64,000 nucleotides of DNA, taken from positions 1,681,501-1,745,500 of the forward strand of contig NC_037313.1 in assembly GCF_000143535.2 (NCBI RefSeq). The letters are read 5' to 3'. The stretch comes from Botrytis cinerea B05.10 (lineage: Eukaryota; Ascomycota; Leotiomycetes; Helotiales; Sclerotiniaceae). This document shows, piece by piece, positions 34,801 through 46,869 of the stretch (positions are counted from its first letter, which is position 1; every line of letters starts with the position of its first letter). The notes below the pieces were generated by a model. That model ran no database searches. It was given only the letters and a program-made list of their open reading frames with translations, and had not been told where the DNA came from. The translations under genes and the position numbers were made by a program.

Positions 34801-37800
34801 GCAGCATTTTCATACTTGGCTACCGGAGCTTACCGGCTTGCTTAGCAGAGAGCAGATTTTGCATATTGCCATTGACTTTATGGATTCATGTGCATTGGTG
34901 AAAGGAAAACTCATATTGTATAAACTTGTTTTAATCATTAATTATTCTCGAATGGATCTATTTGCTCAACCCGAACAGATGAAGGCTATCGCTACGAACA
35001 CGGCTAGGTGGATCTTACCGCACTGGGGTAAGACAACAGAGGTTACCGAACAATGGAGGGAGCAAGTTCGACTTTGTTGTTCAATTTTGGCGATACAAAT
35101 GAATAATTTGGGCCCTGAAATTCCTGTATACATACCTAAAATCGTCGATTCATATCTCACACTACGTACAGGCGAAGTCAAGTCGCAGACTCGCTTGTCA
35201 TTGCTATTCCCCACAGCGTATCCTTTTCCAAGTAAAGTCATAGCCGAGAAAGCGGAATTCGATGAGGCACTTGTTGAGCTTTCGGCAGTCTTATCTTCCA
35301 TCTCAAATTTACCTGCAGGTATGCAACTTGAGCTTGCAGAAGGCGACATGGCAACTTTAATCGAGGGTCTCCTGAATATTCATCTAAGCATCTTAGAATG
35401 TGAAGCATTTCCGCAAAACTGGTTAAGCGTTCGCATCTTCCACCATAAATCAACGCTCAAAACACTCGAGTATTTGGCCAGCATTCTTCTGGACGGGTTC
35501 TTGCCTCATCCTGACGACGCGGAAGAATATAATGCAGAATTGTGGAAAGCATTCTTCACTACTTTACTCAAACTCGTTGGCAGTGATTCTCTGGCGCTGG
35601 AAACCTTCCCCGAGCAGAAACGAAGAGCAGTATGGAAGATTGCTGGCGATGTGCGCGAAAATGGTGCAGAACTCCTAAGGCGAACATGGGAGTTCATTGG
35701 TTGGGATACTACCCCTGAAGAGCGACAGAAATACGCATTGGCAAAAATGGGAGGTTACCAAGTTCAATATGTGCCTGCTCTAGTCGGACCCATCCTTGAG
35801 TTATGTCTTAGTGTGCATGAAGGTCTTAGGCGCGTCGCAGTGGAAGTTCTCCAAACAATGATTGTCAGCGAATGGACTTTGAGCGAAGATTTAAGCGCGA
35901 TTCAAACTGGAATCATCGAGTGCCTGGATCAACTCTTCAAATCGAAGCCCTTAACAGAAAGCATTCTACAGAAATTGTTCATCAATGAGCTGTTCACCTT
36001 ATTTGATAACTTGTCTCGAAATCCAGATGATCCGCTTTACAATGCTATAAAAGACCTCATTGGTACCACTGATGAATTCCTGGATCTTCTCGTTGCGGTT
36101 AATAGTACGGACGTCACTGGTGAAGCTTCCCACATGATTCATCGCTTACGACTAATGGAATTTCTTCGAGACATGCAGAAGGAGGATATCTTCATTCGAT
36201 ACGTCCATCAACTCACAGAGCTGCAAACAAATGCTGGAAACTATACTGAAGCCGGACTTGCATTGCGTCTTCATGCCGACTTGTACCAATGGGATCCTTC
36301 AAAAATACTGCCTCCGTTGGACGAACCAGATTTCCCTGCCCAATCTCACTTCGATCGGAAGGAAAGAATTTATTTCGACATGATCAAAAACTTTGAAGAG
36401 GGCGAGGCATGGAGTAGTGCCCTTTCCGCATACAAAGAACTGCAATATCAATACGAAGACAATGTTTTCGATTTCTCTAAGCTGGCTAGAACACAACGGG
36501 CAATCGCCACAATATACGAATCGATTTCCAAAGCCGATAAAATCGTTCCCAAGTACTTCCGTGTTATTTACCGAGGAATGGGTTTTCCTCAGAGCTTACG
36601 CGACAAGGAGTTTGTGTACGAGGGATCTCCCAATGAGCGAACTTCTGTATTCACGGATCGCATGCAAGAGCAACATCCCTCGGCTCAGATTGTCACTGCT
36701 GGCGATATTGACGATGTAGAGGGCCAATTCTTGCAAATCTCCTCCTTAAGCCCGCATCGAGATCTTGCTCATCACGTCTTCCAACGTTCTAAAGTCCCTC
36801 AAGTCATTAGAGACTATCTACTTTCGGCAAATCCTCGTTATTTCTCTACCACATCTCGTCGCACTACTTCAGGCCCAATCAGTGATCATTCAGCCGAGAA
36901 AATAATATACACTACTGTAGATACCTTTCCAACAATTCTTCGCCGCAGCGAGATTGTTTCCGTGGATAGATATAAGCTTGATGCTCACCAAACAGCTCTT
37001 GAACGAATCATTCGCAAAACCCAAGAAATGACTGCTGTGGAGAAAAGGATCGCAGATGGCGAAGATGAAATTGCACCGCTCTTAGTTGAAGCATTGACCA
37101 TATCCGTTGATCCTAATTCTGAGTCCAGTATAGCGAGATATAGAGAATTGCTGCCTAATCCAATACAAAGTGAAGACGAAGAAGGGGAAATAGTAGAGCT
37201 GGGGCCGATAGAAAACGCCCTTAAAATTGCGTTGATAGATCATGCAATTATGATCAAAAGATGCCTGGCTATGTTTGCAAAATCACCTAATCTTCTCAGT
37301 CAGGATGATCTGCAACACTGTAAATCCCCTGTTTCCCTTTTATAATCGTCATTTGCTTACATGTCATACAGATTTCGAACAAACATTCGCGTCCGAGCTC
37401 GCTTCTCTACAGATTCCCCAACCATCTCTCTCTAATACTTCCCCAGGCCTCGTTCCAGGCTGGACACTTTCGCCTTCATCATCCAAGGGAGATCTTATGA
37501 ATAGCTCACAAGGACATCTGGCGCTTCCTCATTCCCAGTCCTTTACGAACGGTACTATCGATACTAGTATTCTCGATAGTCCTGATCATACCCGCGCGAC
37601 TGGTGCTTCTAAACGTCTCAGTTCGTTCCTCAATCGAAATATGAATGTCGATCAAGAAAATCGCCCTCCGAAGAAAGAAAATCGCAAGAGCTTCTTTAGT
37701 GGGAATGGACTAAGTATGAATGGTATTTCCATAACCCATAAGGACCGTGGCCGAAAAGAAGCTGTAGATGATTTCGCAATTTCTGAAGAGAATGATTTGT

Positions 37801-38111
37801 CACATAGCATGGAAGATTCCAAGGAATGGATAACGCAGAGTGATCTTTCAGTTCAGCCTCCTCAGGGAAACTATACTACAAGTAATTTAGGTAATGGAAG
37901 GAGAAGCAGTAGTTCTCAACGTAGACCAGGTACTACAGGAACGGGTAGTAGTCAAGGTATAGGGGGGCTGGGAATGGGAATGGGTATTGGAATGGGAAGT
38001 AATGGGAGCGGATTTGGTGGAAGTGTGAGGAAGAGGTTCAGTGTGTTAAGGTTGGGGAAGAAAGCGAGTACGGTGGGAAGTGGGTTGAGTGGAGATGTAA
38101 CAGAGGAATGA
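31853..38111 (+). CDS. DCK1: DOCK-family Rho/Rac guanine nucleotide exchange factor
   Basis: Two exons (31853-37319 and 37372-38111; GTAAAT donor, CATACAG acceptor) encode 2068 residues. An SH3-like N-terminus (residues about 8-85) is followed by Ser/Asn-rich linker. A C2-like DHR-1 lipid-binding domain spans about 597-745 (SDIYVTIDEAFLP, then PLAICHIPLW). A long helical-repeat middle follows, and the DHR-2 exchange domain covers about 1430-1830 (MEFLRDMQKEDIFIRYVHQL, then NYTEAGLALRLHADLYQW). The single intron lies at the end of DHR-2. The last 240 residues are a disordered Ser/Gly tail with a GMGMGIGMGS run. In yeast Dck1 works with the ELMO-like Lmo1 on Rho5/Rac. A role in polarity or Rac signalling is inferred. 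Confidence 0.92.
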
Positions 38112-39201
38112 AGTGGGGATCTTGACAGAGAAACAGAGATGTCCTGATACTGGGGAATGAAGGAAAGAGAGTAATGGGAGATTTTCTGGGTACGATCTGC
38201 AAACATAACATGATGCAACAATTATGTTGTGTTTCACGTGGATCTTGGGTTTTTTTTAACGAGGCATAGATGGATGGATATGGTTGGGTGGATGGATGGA
38301 TGGATAGATGGAGGCTCTCGCACCCCTTGACGGATACAGTTTCTTTGCACATATCATACGCTATCTGGCTTCTCTTTTGTCACATTTGTTTTGAGCGCGG
38401 AGCTGGAGCGTGGATCTGGAAGAATGGTTTGTGGTGGGTGATTTGTTCTTTTGTACAATTTTTAGTTCTTAGTGCATGCGGAGGGTTAGGGTTTAAAAAG
38501 GAATGAAGGGTGGGGAAAAGAAAGGGGAGAAGATAAAGTGGGGAAAGGAGATGAAAATACCCGAGAGAAGTTGAAGTTGAATACCCAAAATACTCAGGTA
38601 CTTGATATACCTGAAGGAAATGCCTATAGTTGAGATACCATACATTATATACCTACATTACATTAGTTGCTTAATAATCATAGAGTACTTACATACATGT
38701 ATTATGAGTTTTTTCTTCTGTCTCTTCTAGATGTGTTTCTGGTCTGGCTTTTGAGGGAATTTGGACGGGAGGGGGATCTTTATGGATTGTATATAGGTAC
38801 TTAGTGTAGTGTATAATAATAAAGCAAAAAATCAAACGTCGGTAGAGCACTTCGGAATCATTTTTTTTAAGGGGAGGAGGAAAGTTACCACAGTTTTTGG
38901 GAATTTCTACAGCATAGCAATTCAGTGTTCGGGAAGTTTATTGGCGTGCTAGGATCTACCCACCTACATTCCAGAACAAACCTTGTACTTCAAGAAGTCC
39001 TTCAATTGGTTATTGAGAGACATGCGATGTAGAGTGTGGATTTTGTATCACTATTCGAAGAAATGAAGTGGTTGCACTGCAGGCGGATGAAAAACGGGAG
39101 CCTCGAGTTATTTTGCCGTCTGATTTGTGAATTGTCTCGCTTTCAGGAATTGATTCTTGTTTTCTTTTGGTTCCTTCATTTGACAAAGGATACTCTTCAG
39201 A
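38112..39201. other. Intergenic DNA with short tandem repeats
   Basis: The 3' untranslated region of the DOCK gene is followed by a TGGA/TGGG-type tandem at about 38269-38311. The rest is AT-rich spacer with a few GGTTAGGG-like G/T stretches near 38480. No gene was supported. Confidence 0.5.
38269..38311 (+). repeat. TGGA-type microsatellite
   Basis: Imperfect TGGA/TGGG/TAGA tetranucleotide tandem, including GTGGATGGATGGATGGATAG. Confidence 0.7.
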
Positions 39202-41219
39202 ATGGTGGATATTGAATTGACAAATATTGAAACAGTAAGCCAGCGGAGCCTGTCAAGCTTACTGAATGAGGATGACGAGGACGAGTTGAGTATTAAGAAA
39301 CTATCCTTAGGTACGTGAAAATAGCCGGAATGCATTCTTGCTCTTGTTAGAAATACTGACTGATCGTCTTAGATGAGCATAAATCCCTGCATACTTTGCC
39401 TTCCAACATCCCAGAATCGACATTGGATAATTTAGCATCATCGGTAGTCGCACAGAGTGTCAAAAGAATTTTACAGAATGATGATGATAACTTGATTACG
39501 CTCCCCTCTGCAAAACTAGAAGAGTGGCTGAAACATGGTATTCAAATTCTACGGGAGAGTCGGCAAAGAAGAAAGACTGCGGGTTCTGATTCAGAATATG
39601 AAGCATTCGAAAATGACTCAGGACTCGAGTATCTAGATCAACCAAATGTTGAAGTATCTTCCTCACGCAGTAGAGTCTCTGGGTCACAATCTGATGGCCA
39701 AGTTTGTCAACAATACAGCAATAATCCAAGTCGAGAATTCAGAAACCAGCCGTGGTTTACAACAGCTCAAGGAGAAATGGTTGATAAATTCTTGAACACA
39801 GCCCGGAGAAATCCTTTTCGCTTTAGAGAGATAAGTGCAGAGCAATTCGTAAATTTTACGATTGACACTGATGAATTGAGTGGCTTTCCGGACAACAAGA
39901 CTCATGACCCTCTCCGCTGACATCGGGTTGCCAGATATGACGCAGACTTTGAAACATCATTCGAAATAGCATGGGAGAAGTACCACAAAAGAATTTTGTG
40001 GTTGACGGATTCTCAAGTGTTGCTTGTCGCCAGTGGACTCTAAAATTACACAGAATATGGCTCCGAAGACGTTTGATTGAGGTCAGAGCTCCGAGAAGTT
40101 CCATTATCGTTGGAATTGCTGTGCTGAGCTAATATACACATCCGGCAATCGTTCTTCTGACCTGAGGATCGGATCCACACTTGAGTTTCTTTATGGTTCT
40201 GGGGATCTTCGTCGGGAGACAGGTAGTGAAAAACGTGATATAGCATTACTTGTAAAGATCATTCCTATTTTCAACACTCATATGAGGTTAGATGTCTCTC
40301 AATCAGAATTTGAGAAGCGGTTTTATTACATCGATATTGAATACTTCCTTGCCCTGAAGCTATCTGAGCTCATTGTCCTTGTTCATTTTTGTACGCAGGA
40401 GGTCAATCCTCCAAGCAAGGAACTGGACAGCCTCTCTTCAAAGTTTCTGACGATTGACGATCTGAACGCAGGATCATTAGCAGAAATTGGTGGTATCAAA
40501 TTAGGCTGGACAAATGTAACGGAGGAGCACTTTCTCCTCAATCGTGATACTGGGGAACTACTATTCACATGGATTAGATACCCTTCATTTACACATGAAA
40601 CCGGGCGTCCGGAAGAATATCAGTAAGTGATTTTGTCTTCTCAAGATTCAGAAGAGTTTACTCGTGCTTGATGATCTCATAGTATGACCAAACTAAGTGT
40701 TTTCGAACCAAAAATTGGTTCCGAATCAGAGGAATTCAGTCTTTATGGTTTAGATGATGACATTCGGCGAACCTGGGCTATGCTTCATTCTAATTTAGAA
40801 GAACACAAAGGATTTACAAATATATAAGCACCCGCGACGGAGAATCAAAAGCAAAAGATGTAGAAAGATACTGAACCAGTGACCTCTTCAGAATACTTTT
40901 TTTTGGACTCATATCACAATTTAAAGGAGTACCAGGGTCATGAATGGTTGAAGATTGAATCTGCACTACAAAACAAATCTGAAATACCTTACACATATTT
41001 CGGTCATCTTGGACATCGCGTCCGGATACTCCGAGAATACATGGACAACCAAAAACCCCGAGGTTTCCGACAGCTCTGGAAGGACAGTCGAGATTCATTC
41101 AATTATTACACGTTCTGGGGAGTCATAATTTTCTTGGCGTTGTCAGTGTTTTCTTGGCAATGGCATCACTTGCAGTTGGTATTGCTCAGGCATATGCTTC
41201 TTTCAAGGCTCTTGGATAG
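39202..41219 (+). pseudogene. Frameshifted gene with C-terminal membrane segment
   Basis: A first exon (39202-39310, MVDIELTNIETVSQRS) joins at 39373 to a long open frame ending in a TGA at 39918. Open pieces continue in other frames: about 39930-40042 (DADFETSFEIAWEKYHK), about 40085-40622 (FHYRWNCC through HETGRPEEY), an intron at 40623-40682, then 40683-40828 ending ATA TAA. The one-frame-over continuation (STRDGESKAKDVERY) stops again, and 40879 onward resumes with KEYQGHEWLKIE and GHRVRILREYMDNQK. Near 41130 the frame must shift once more to read the hydrophobic tail VVSVFLAMASLAVGIAQAY. I have seen this YTYFGHLGHRV-to-membrane-helix arrangement in leotiomycete proteins of unknown function. 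Several breaks mean it is probably inactive. Confidence 0.5.
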
Positions 41220-41299
41220 TCGATGCGGATTGGTGTTGTGGGAAGTCTCGCTAGGAATGAGTTAATCACTTATGAGACAATGAGATACAATGATAGCTT

Positions 41300-41325
41300 G
41301 ATGATGATGATGATGATGATGATGA
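41300..41325 (+). repeat. (ATG/GAT)n trinucleotide microsatellite
   Basis: About eight uninterrupted copies of ATG in TTGATGATGATG...GATGACGG, in the 3' flank of the preceding pseudogene. Confidence 0.85.
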
Positions 41326-42124
41326 CGGGGTTATGTTTCATTTTTTCTTGGACGTGGTTATGAAATAAATATACGACTGAATACCATCATGTTTTTGCAT
41401 TTTACGAAAGTTCCACCAAGTGATTCAATCTTCACAACAATTTTTATTCTGCCCACCTTGAATCGTAAACTAAGAAGCGAAGATACTCTCCAGTTCATCA
41501 CACTAACACGCTTCTATGCAAATTTAGGGTAGGCATTTATACTCTAAGTCTCCCGATCTTTGATTAATTGTCTTCTGAGGTTTAGAATCGATTTTCCGAC
41601 TCTTCGAAGTCACCGAGCACTAAATCTCCATGCCCAACGGCAAGGAAGGTTATATCTACACGAACCCTAGATCCTTCTGGATATGCATTCTATAGAAAAC
41701 ACCTATACATTTAAGACCTTAACTTAGCACACTCTCTAATTCCTAAGGAGGCCTCCATTACTCGGGCCTTAAGCTTGTGCTCCACGGGATGTTATACACT
41801 AACACATTAGCAATCAAATGGCCCAGAAATTACCATCTCACCAAGACCGTCTTTCACACTCTATCGCTCTAGTACTGTGTGTTCATTCTATATTACTACC
41901 AACATAACATAATAAAACCCCTACACAACGACCTATCTAGTGGACTACTTTCCGCAACCACATACATCATCCAACACAATGCGACCGAATTCCCCCTCTC
42001 TCAAAACCAACAGAAAAACCAAATCCAGCACACCCATCCATCCATCCATCCACCATCCAAGCCAACAAAACAAACAAACGCACACAGTCCAAACACAGAG
42101 GCGATATCAACAACTTATAATTTA

Positions 42125-42360
42125 TACACCGAAGCGTATTAGCAGTCGGCTCTCATATAAACTAGTCTAGTCGACCACTAACGAGAGCTAATAACGGCGC
42201 TAGTCGTTATAATAGTCTAGCCCCTATACTACTAGCGTACTAATTCCTTCGAGATAATGTCTCTCCTGTACGTAATAAAAGTTTCCTTCTATGCGAAAAA
42301 AAGATACAGCGCTATCTTCGGTATTCTAATTCAATTTGTATTAGAGAAGAAATGCGAATG
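42125..42360. repeat. TA-rich block, possible RIP-mutated repeat remnant
   Basis: The stretch is unusually rich in TAG, CTA and TAAT words (ACTAGTCTAGTCGACC, GCTAATAACGGCGCTAGTCG, ATACTACTAGCGTACTAA) and poor in CA/TG compared with its surroundings. That is the pattern left by repeat-induced point mutation. No terminal repeats or coding relic were seen, so its origin is unclear. The boundaries are approximate. Confidence 0.3.
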
Positions 42361-42663
42361 ATTAATTATAGTATAGGGGTGCACTTCGTACCTGTATTCC
42401 ATGAAGAATTAATCAGGATGAAAATCCCGAGCGCCTTTCATTATCCTCTCAGGTAGGTTCCAGCTACAGAGTCCACACATCCAACATTCTACATTCAACA
42501 TTCAGTTTTCACCAATCGACAAATTAACAAGTTTCATGAAGTCAAAATGCAAGGTATTATTGCTAGCCGAATTCGCTCAAAGTAGGTACTTCCGCCAAAT
42601 TTCAATGAATTCAACATTACACAGCAAGGTATCGAACGAAGAAAAAGGAAAATAGAAAGCAAG

Positions 42664-42686
42664 TTTAGGGTTAGGGTTAGCCCTAA
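42664..42686. repeat. Short interstitial telomere-like repeat
   Basis: TTTAGGGTTAGGGTTAG is followed at once by CCCTAA. That is two and a half TTAGGG units abutting one inverted unit. Confidence 0.6.
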
Positions 42687-42909
42687 TCCTCGCCGCCTAA
42701 ATCCTCAAAATTATCGCAAACCGAAATTCAGATCAAACTCAGTAGACCAATAAGCGAAAGAAATTGCAAGTAAATTGTCCCCAGATGATCCATATTCAAG
42801 CCCCTCTTCATCCGTCGTCCTAATTCATTGCAACGCGTCCATTCTGTTCCATCCCAAACCATTACCAGCAAGTTCAATATTCCGAATCAGCCGCGTTCTC
42901 CTCGGCTGG

Positions 42910-45900
42910 TCATGCGCCATTCTTCTTTCCTTTCCCCTTCTCCACCACCGGTACCGGTTCATTCAACCCTCCATCCCAACAAATCTTCATCGTAGTCGGG
43001 AAGGGGAATTCGGATCCCATCATCTTATCCATATAAACATAGAATCCTCCTTCTCTTGGAACCTTCTTCATTTCACCCTGAGGACCAGATGCTCTTCTCA
43101 AATTGTCAAGTCGGCCAATGCATTTAAGCATGGCTGTAAGAGCTACACGCGAAGCTTCACCGCCGAGACAAGCGTGGGAACCGACGCCATACACGAGGTA
43201 AGAATCAACTGGACGATCTAGACGAACTGTCTTTGGATCGGGATAGATTTTAGGGTCCTGGGCTAGTGAAACCTGAGGTTTTGTTAGTTTATATTTATGA
43301 GATCTACAAATGGAGACATACGAAACTGACGAAAACTGAATCGCCAGGCTTGCACTCGACTTTTCGAGATCCATCGTTGATGGTAATGTTTTGATGACAT
43401 GTTCGGTAAGCACCGAATGTGCCGTACATTCCTGTATATTGTTAGCAAACGGTACAACAGATCAGACAGGTAGAGCTTACTAATTCCTTCCAACAGGTAA
43501 TGTAAGAGAATATCATCTGCTTCTGCTGTGTTGAGCTTTGCAAGACGGTTAATCTCCGGAAGATGCTCTTTGCCATCACCAAGATAAAAGTCGAGGACTT
43601 GACCAAAAACTTGTGCTTGGTTTGCTACCATTGCTCCTGCTGTTGGCAAAATTTGTGACCAACTAAAAACATTAGTAAACATAGTGAGCGATTGGAGGAT
43701 ACACTAACACAGTCTCATGAACGCCCAAGCCAGCCTTCAACAAATGGCGCACCATGTGCACACCGTAATCTTTAAGTGCGTTGTTTTCTTCCATGAAAGT
43801 ATCAACGATACCCGATACAAGACTAGTCTTTGAGATAAAGTTCACGTTTTGCTCAACTAGTTGACCAAGATCTTGTGTAACCGGAAGACCAGCAGCACGT
43901 AATGAAAACGTTTTGGCTGGGTCGACATCACCAAAAAATATAACGATGAAGATAACAGCCAACACCATGTACAATTCATGCTCGGTATATACACCTTTGG
44001 GATTCTCTTCGGTCTTGAGTGGTAGGTGGAAAACATTGGCGGCAAAGTGTACATGAGCTAGGTAATGTTAGACAAAAACAGAAAGACCCAGTTGACGAAA
44101 TTCTCACCGGAATTATCAATATCGCGAATGACATCAACCTGGTTGGTCGTGCCACCGATATTGTAGGACCATCTCTTGAGGAGTCTTGGAACAATACTTT
44201 CGTAGTAGTTCTTGACACTCTCGTGCCATTTGTCTTGGTAAAGACATTCCTTCATTTGATTACGACGCTCTGCAAAGAAGTCGCCATCACCAGCCAACAT
44301 GAAATTAGCACCTAAAGTTATATTAGTACTGGGCGTATAGCATTCGCAACGAGCTTATATACCTGGTTTTCCCATGAGGTAAGCAAGACCTCTGCGCCAA
44401 TTATCAACGCCAAACACTTCTGCATTGGTAAGAACACTCTTGACTCCATCAAAGGTGACAATATTCTTTCGTTCTGGAACCTTGACTGGTTTGTCCCAGC
44501 TGTAATCATCTGCACGGCCGAGTTTCTCCATAATCTTTTTGTTTTCAGACGGTATCGTAAGAGGATAGTGGGCATATATGCTATTATACGAGAAATGATT
44601 TGGGAAAGCTCGGATGAACAATTTGTAGAAAACGCAACCTTGATTGACGTTTAAATCATACTTGACTTCGGTGACGCCCCAATTCGTAAGGTTTGCTGGA
44701 TGATAGTCGGTGGTATAAAATCTGTCACCACGAACCAATGTAACTGCGTCAGAAAGAATGCTACGACTGATTGTATAGGTCGGTCCAATGCCAACACCTG
44801 GATCCATAGGCTTCTTGGCATCTTCACAAACCAATCCGGCGTAAAGTTCGACCAAATCAGGCTCATCGAACAGAACCTTCAATTTTTCATAGACGGCTGG
44901 ATCTGAATTGATATCTGAAAACTTTTCATGTGGTATAAGGCCAAAGTGTTTGCGGAATTCATTTAGAGTTGCGCACTTCCATGCACGAGCTTGTTCCATC
45001 CCAAGGATTTCAACAGCACGCAGGACTGCAGGAACGTTATTTGCTCCTGATGACCCAGCCAAGTCTTCTATACTGGCGGTCAACTCGTTGACAAGATCAT
45101 CATCATTGAGTTTTCCGTCAGTGCCTCTCTTCATACCAGCGAAATCTCGTTGTAGGGGATCTTCTGGTGTCATTGCTTCGAGTTTACCCAAACCAATGAG
45201 AAGCTCCTGCATGGTGACTTCCTTGTAGCTCTTTCCAAAGATTTTCATGTACAGATCTTCTGACCATTTCTCATCACGTTGACTGATACAGGAATGCCAT
45301 CGATACACGCTATGTACACTTAGCTTTACATGTGGGAAGACAAGTTAATGAAAGGCTTACAGATTGAATTCGGCAGCACATTGGTTCCCGACTCCAGCTT
45401 CAGTTCCGGGCTTGCTGTTTCTTTCCATTTCGATTCGAGGATCAAGAGTCCTATTGGATTTTAGCTATATGATTTCTTCGTCTAAATTTAAACGACTCTT
45501 ACCAGGTAGAATTGACTCGATTCAGACCGACGATTGTGCGGAGATAATCGAGCAGAATGATGTTAATGTAGAGACCGCAAGTAATAAGCCGTCCGGTTTG
45601 AAATAGATCATTATCATACTTCTTCCAGGCTGCTTGCTTTTTATCGTCTGGTAGATTGTCTTTGGGGGGTGTAAAGCGTCCATTCTCGTTTATTGTTGCC
45701 AATTGTTTCACTACATAGTTGTGAAAACGATTGAACATCTATTAAGCTTTAGTTGTAGGTCTCTGGTTCATATAAGCAACTTACAATAAGAATGCATCCA
45801 ACTCCAGGAGGAAAACCTAACAATCTCTTCTCGGAGAAACAATCCGGTTTTAGTTCTCCATCTTTAAGTGTGCGCATGTTATTTTGTTCATCCTGGTTAC

Positions 45901-46869
45901 TTCCATACAAAGGAGAAAGATCTAAATAAGAGGAGGTCATTGAAATATTGAAATCTTCGTGCGAGGTACGGAAGCAGTCATGAATGATAATGCTTGCAAT
46001 ATAGTAAAGCATACTAGATATATTGTTCGGGTGGGGCTTGAATCCACCATTTTCTCGACTCATGATTGTGTCGAATATAAGGCCTGGATCTGGTTTTGGG
46101 TTTGGTTGAACAATTTTTGGAGTAACACTTCGAGCGTATGCTGTGCCTGCTTTTCCAATGTCGGGAAATCTGATGTTATTGAATCTACGAATAATGATTA
46201 GTTGGAGATATAACCTGAATGATTCTGATGGTATACTCACGAGCCATCAGCTTGTCGGTAATTGTACTTATCACCAAGCATTGAAGCTGGTGGATGTTCC
46301 AAGGATCCCCATAGCTCATCAACGAGTACTTCCGTAAGCTTAACTCGAGTCTTGGAGGTTCCAGGAAGGTTTGCAACCAACTGTCCAATCTTAGTTCTTA
46401 TGTGTCGAAATTCAAGGGACAGACTTACCTGAATAAGCTTCTCCATTAACATGGTCTTATCATCTGCTAGATTTGAGGATCCTAGTTCTTGCTTCATAGT
46501 CATCTGCAATGTTTCCAGATCCTTAATTCGCAATGCTTTGAGATCATCCAACAAGCCCGACTGCTCTTGTTTTGTATCGTATGAGCCATCTCCAGTTTCG
46601 GTGTTTAAAGGACGATTGGCCGTGCTAATGACTTTTCCGAGTGACTCGAGAGTTCCTACGATACCAGCGCGTTTTACACTGTGATCGGGACCTTCGAATA
46701 CTTGAGGATTGGAGCTTGCATTACCACTAGTAGACTTTTTAGGCACACCTAAAGTCAAACGACGTGCTGGGCCGCCTGATGAGGTTGCTCCATTTTCAGC
46801 AGAGGCAGGTGAAGGTTTAGTATTTTCCTTGTCTTTATTTTTAAAGACACTCGACAGGCGTCTCATCAT
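42910..46869 (-). CDS. Psi-factor-producing fatty acid oxygenase (dioxygenase-P450 fusion)
   Basis: This linoleate diol synthase/Ppo-type enzyme dioxygenates C18 fatty acids in its N-terminal peroxidase-like domain and rearranges the hydroperoxide in a C-terminal P450. Eleven exons (46869-46429, 46389-46241, 46184-45785, 45738-45503, 45450-45361, 45309-44363, 44311-44108, 44057-43709, 43662-43481, 43431-43322, 43272-42910) join in frame to 1156 residues. His265 in IIIHDC is the likely distal haem ligand. Tyr441 and His444 in YRWH are the catalytic Tyr and proximal haem ligand. Cys1071 in GVGSHACLGG is the P450 haem thiolate, which some Ppo paralogues lack. The N-terminal 130 residues are Ser/Lys-rich. 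Its oxylipin products control sporulation in Aspergillus; that role is inferred here. I cannot choose among PpoA/B/C. Confidence 0.93.

Larger units (their letters stand above)
41220..42909. other. Intergenic region with low-complexity and TA-rich DNA
   Basis: Contains a GAT trinucleotide run, a CATC-rich stretch near 42030-42060, a TA-rich block and a short telomere-like repeat (separate entries). No gene was supported. It ends at the 3' end of the minus-strand oxygenase gene. Confidence 0.5.

Noticed and set aside
41940..42170. Possible secreted peptide or transposon ORF in the repeat-rich spacer
   Set aside because: The frames come from CATC and AACAAAC simple repeats. There are no terminal repeats or transposase/reverse-transcriptase motifs.
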